A stretch of DNA of 6,046 nucleotides from DATJQF01 sp035505995 (GTDB lineage Bacteria; Bacteroidota; Bacteroidia; Bacteroidales; FEN-979), in the NCBI GenBank assembly GCA_035505995.1, contig DATJQF010000109.1, positions 1-6,046 on the forward strand, in the 5' to 3' direction. The position numbers and the translations under genes are program-made. Positions within the stretch are counted from its first letter, which is position 1; the number at the start of each line of letters is the position of its first letter. The notes beneath the pieces were generated by a model. That model ran no database searches, was not told the origin of the DNA, and was given only the letters and a program-made list of their open reading frames with translations. Shown piece by piece: positions 5,309-6,046 of the stretch.

Positions 5309-5621
5309 AAACGGGCGATGAATAAATCCAAATGTGCTGTAATGACATGCTGCCGTCAGGGAGGATTATTCGAATATTCAAAGACTTTTCTCAATTCATT
5401 CATTGTGATATTTTCAAGATTAATGGAACACTGAATACACTGATCAAACAGATATTCACAAGATGCAATCTCCATTTGGTTTCATCACATAGGCACCTAG
5501 AGTACATAGTATTATTTTCAGGACACTCCAAGATGTGAAGCCTAAAGCGACGCTCCTCTTTCATCGTTTCCCTTTTCCCCAAACAAATTTCGACCCGGAT
5601 ACAAGCCAACAGAATATTTCC
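5309..5621. other. Spacer without a convincing gene
   Basis: About 310 bp between the flavin-reductase gene and the tRNA promoter are much more AT-rich than the flanking genes. Two overlapping frames, 5332-5538 (plus, 68 codons) and 5609-5400 (minus, 69 codons), show no recognisable motif, no start signal and atypical composition, so neither is called. No intrinsic terminator with a T-run is seen after the flavin-reductase stop. The stretch could be a decayed gene or simple intergenic sequence. Confidence 0.45.
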
Positions 5622-5629
5622 TATTTTTG
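5622..5629 (+). promoter_or_regulatory. Probable -7 box of the tRNA-Val promoter
   Basis: TATTTTTG matches TAnnTTTG and ends 10 bp before the mature tRNA 5' end, predicting a start near 5635 and a very short 5' leader. A TTTG -33 element is not found at normal spacing. Confidence 0.55.
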
Positions 5630-5639
5630 CCCCCCATCC

Positions 5640-5714
5640 GGGATGTTAGCTCAGTTGGTTCAGAGCATCGCCTTGACAGGGCGGGGGTCATAGGTTCGAG
5701 TCCTATACATCCCA
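5640..5714 (+). tRNA. tRNA-Val (anticodon GAC)
   Basis: The 75-nt cloverleaf is complete. The acceptor stem GGGATGT (5640-5646) pairs with ACATCCC (5707-5713), followed by discriminator A (5714). The D stem is GCTC/GAGC. The anticodon stem TCGCC/GGCGG has one U-G pair, and the 7-nt loop TTGACAG places GAC at positions 34-36. The variable region is GGGTC, and the T arm ATAGG-TTCGAGT-CCTAT is perfect. GAC reads valine codons GUC and GUU. The 3' CCA is not encoded (CGA follows), so it must be added by nucleotidyltransferase. The gene stands alone on this strand, not in a tRNA cluster. Confidence 0.96.
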
Positions 5715-5723
5715 CGAAGTGGG
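5711..5723 (+). repeat. Short hairpin overlapping the tRNA 3' end
   Basis: CCCAC (5711-5715) and GTGGG (5719-5723) form a 5-bp stem with a GAA loop. The left arm includes the last three acceptor-stem bases and the discriminator base of the tRNA, so in the precursor it could compete with acceptor-stem pairing. No U-run follows directly. Confidence 0.4.
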
Positions 5724-5760
5724 TGTGGGTGTGAGTGTGGGTGTGAGTGTGGAGTGTGGG
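5719..5760 (+). repeat. G/T-rich 12-mer tandem repeat
   Basis: The unit GTGGGTGTGAGT is present twice perfectly (5725-5736, 5737-5748). A half copy lies before it (5719-5724) and a degenerate copy after it (5749-5760). Together with the bases up to 5772 the stretch has six runs of GGG. It occupies the gap between the tRNA and the phosphatase gene and contains no coding signal. Confidence 0.85.
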
Positions 5761-5779
5761 CAAGGGTGCGGGTATTGCT

Positions 5780-6046
5780 ATGCAAAAGGAAATACGTTTG
5801 GTTTGGATCGTCTTGCTGGCCGCACTCACCGGCCTGCAGGCAGCCCGTGCACAGGACCCGCTGCCCTCCTGGAACGAAACCCCGGCCAAAAAGGCCATCC
5901 TGCAATACGTTGAGGCCGTAACCACCCCCGGAAGCCCCGATTACATTTCCCCTCCCGACCGGATCGCCACCTTCGACCAGGACGGCACGCTCGTCACGGA
6001 GATGCCCCTGAGCCTGGAAGCCTATTTCATGGTCGCCAGCGTAAAG
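5780..6046 (+). CDS. Exported HAD-superfamily phosphatase, N-terminal part (runs off the right edge)
   Basis: Reading from the ATG at 5780 gives 89 codons without a stop, so the gene continues beyond the window. Residues 1-24 are a clear signal peptide: MQKEIR, a hydrophobic core VWIVLLAALTGL, and AARA before QDP. The mature start has SWNETPAKKAILQYVEAVT, then the HAD motif I at ATFDQDGTL, with Asp66 as the predicted nucleophile and Asp68 as general acid/base. Periplasmic HAD hydrolases with this start (W.....K..I..FV......F.P...RIA.FDNDGTL) are usually annotated as phosphatases or phosphoserine-phosphatase-like, and their substrates are generally unknown. Motifs II-IV lie outside the window. 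No Shine-Dalgarno or TAnnTTTG box is seen between the tRNA and the ATG; the gap is filled by the G/T repeat, so transcription may come from the tRNA promoter or a weak one nearby. Confidence 0.88.
   Translation, partial: MQKEIRLVWIVLLAALTGLQAARAQDPLPSWNETPAKKAILQYVEAVTTPGSPDYISPPDRIATFDQDGTLVTEMPLSLEAYFMVASVK

Noticed and set aside
5660..5925. Minus-strand frames with HTHTHTH-type repeats opposite the tRNA and G/T repeat
   Set aside because: They read through a tRNA gene and a simple repeat; the His-Thr runs are translations of the CACACC repeat, not protein.

Overview
The window looks like a chromosomal segment of a Bacteroidota (Bacteroidetes) bacterium. Three signs support this. Several upstream regions carry the phylum's -7 promoter box TAnnTTTG, twice with a TTTG -33 box. 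The gene order bS21 (rpsU) - Xer tyrosine recombinase - short HPF is a familiar Bacteroidetes cluster. Signal peptides end before a Gln (..RGQT, ..FSQT, ..RAQD), and the DPP-IV-type S9 peptidase is typical of the phylum. Coding regions are GC-rich, while several spacers are clearly AT-rich.

Layout, left to right. Positions 1-367 (minus) hold the N-terminus of a secreted protein with a cohesin-like fold; it runs off the left edge. A gene-poor spacer (368-718) with inverted repeats follows, then a very strong intrinsic terminator (719-753). The terminator closes a minus-strand cluster read as rpsU (2273-2079), xerC-like (1974-1096) and hpf (1081-782). rpsU has a near-canonical Bacteroidetes promoter (2328-2359) with a heptamer tandem repeat just upstream. 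hpf has an exceptionally strong Shine-Dalgarno sequence, unusual for this phylum. Next is an eight-unit CNCGGAT/ATCCGNG inverted-repeat structure (2466-2551) directly behind the stop codon of a large S9B dipeptidyl-peptidase gene (4752-2563, minus).

The peptidase gene is divergent from a small flavin-reductase-domain gene (4808-5308, plus). Only 55 bp separate them, and the two predicted -7 boxes face each other. A 330-bp spacer without a convincing gene leads to a tRNA-Val(GAC) gene (5640-5714, plus). A G/T-rich 12-mer tandem repeat follows, and then the start of an exported HAD-superfamily phosphatase (5780 to the right edge).

Functionally, the rpsU-xerC-hpf cluster joins translation initiation (bS21), chromosome dimer resolution (Xer) and ribosome hibernation (HPF). 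The other genes are cell-envelope or accessory functions: periplasmic peptide degradation, a flavoprotein, a phosphatase and a surface or secreted protein. I see no mobile element, CRISPR array or defence cassette. The more interesting signals are regulatory: the hpf ribosome binding site, the interlocked divergent promoters, and the repeat structures.
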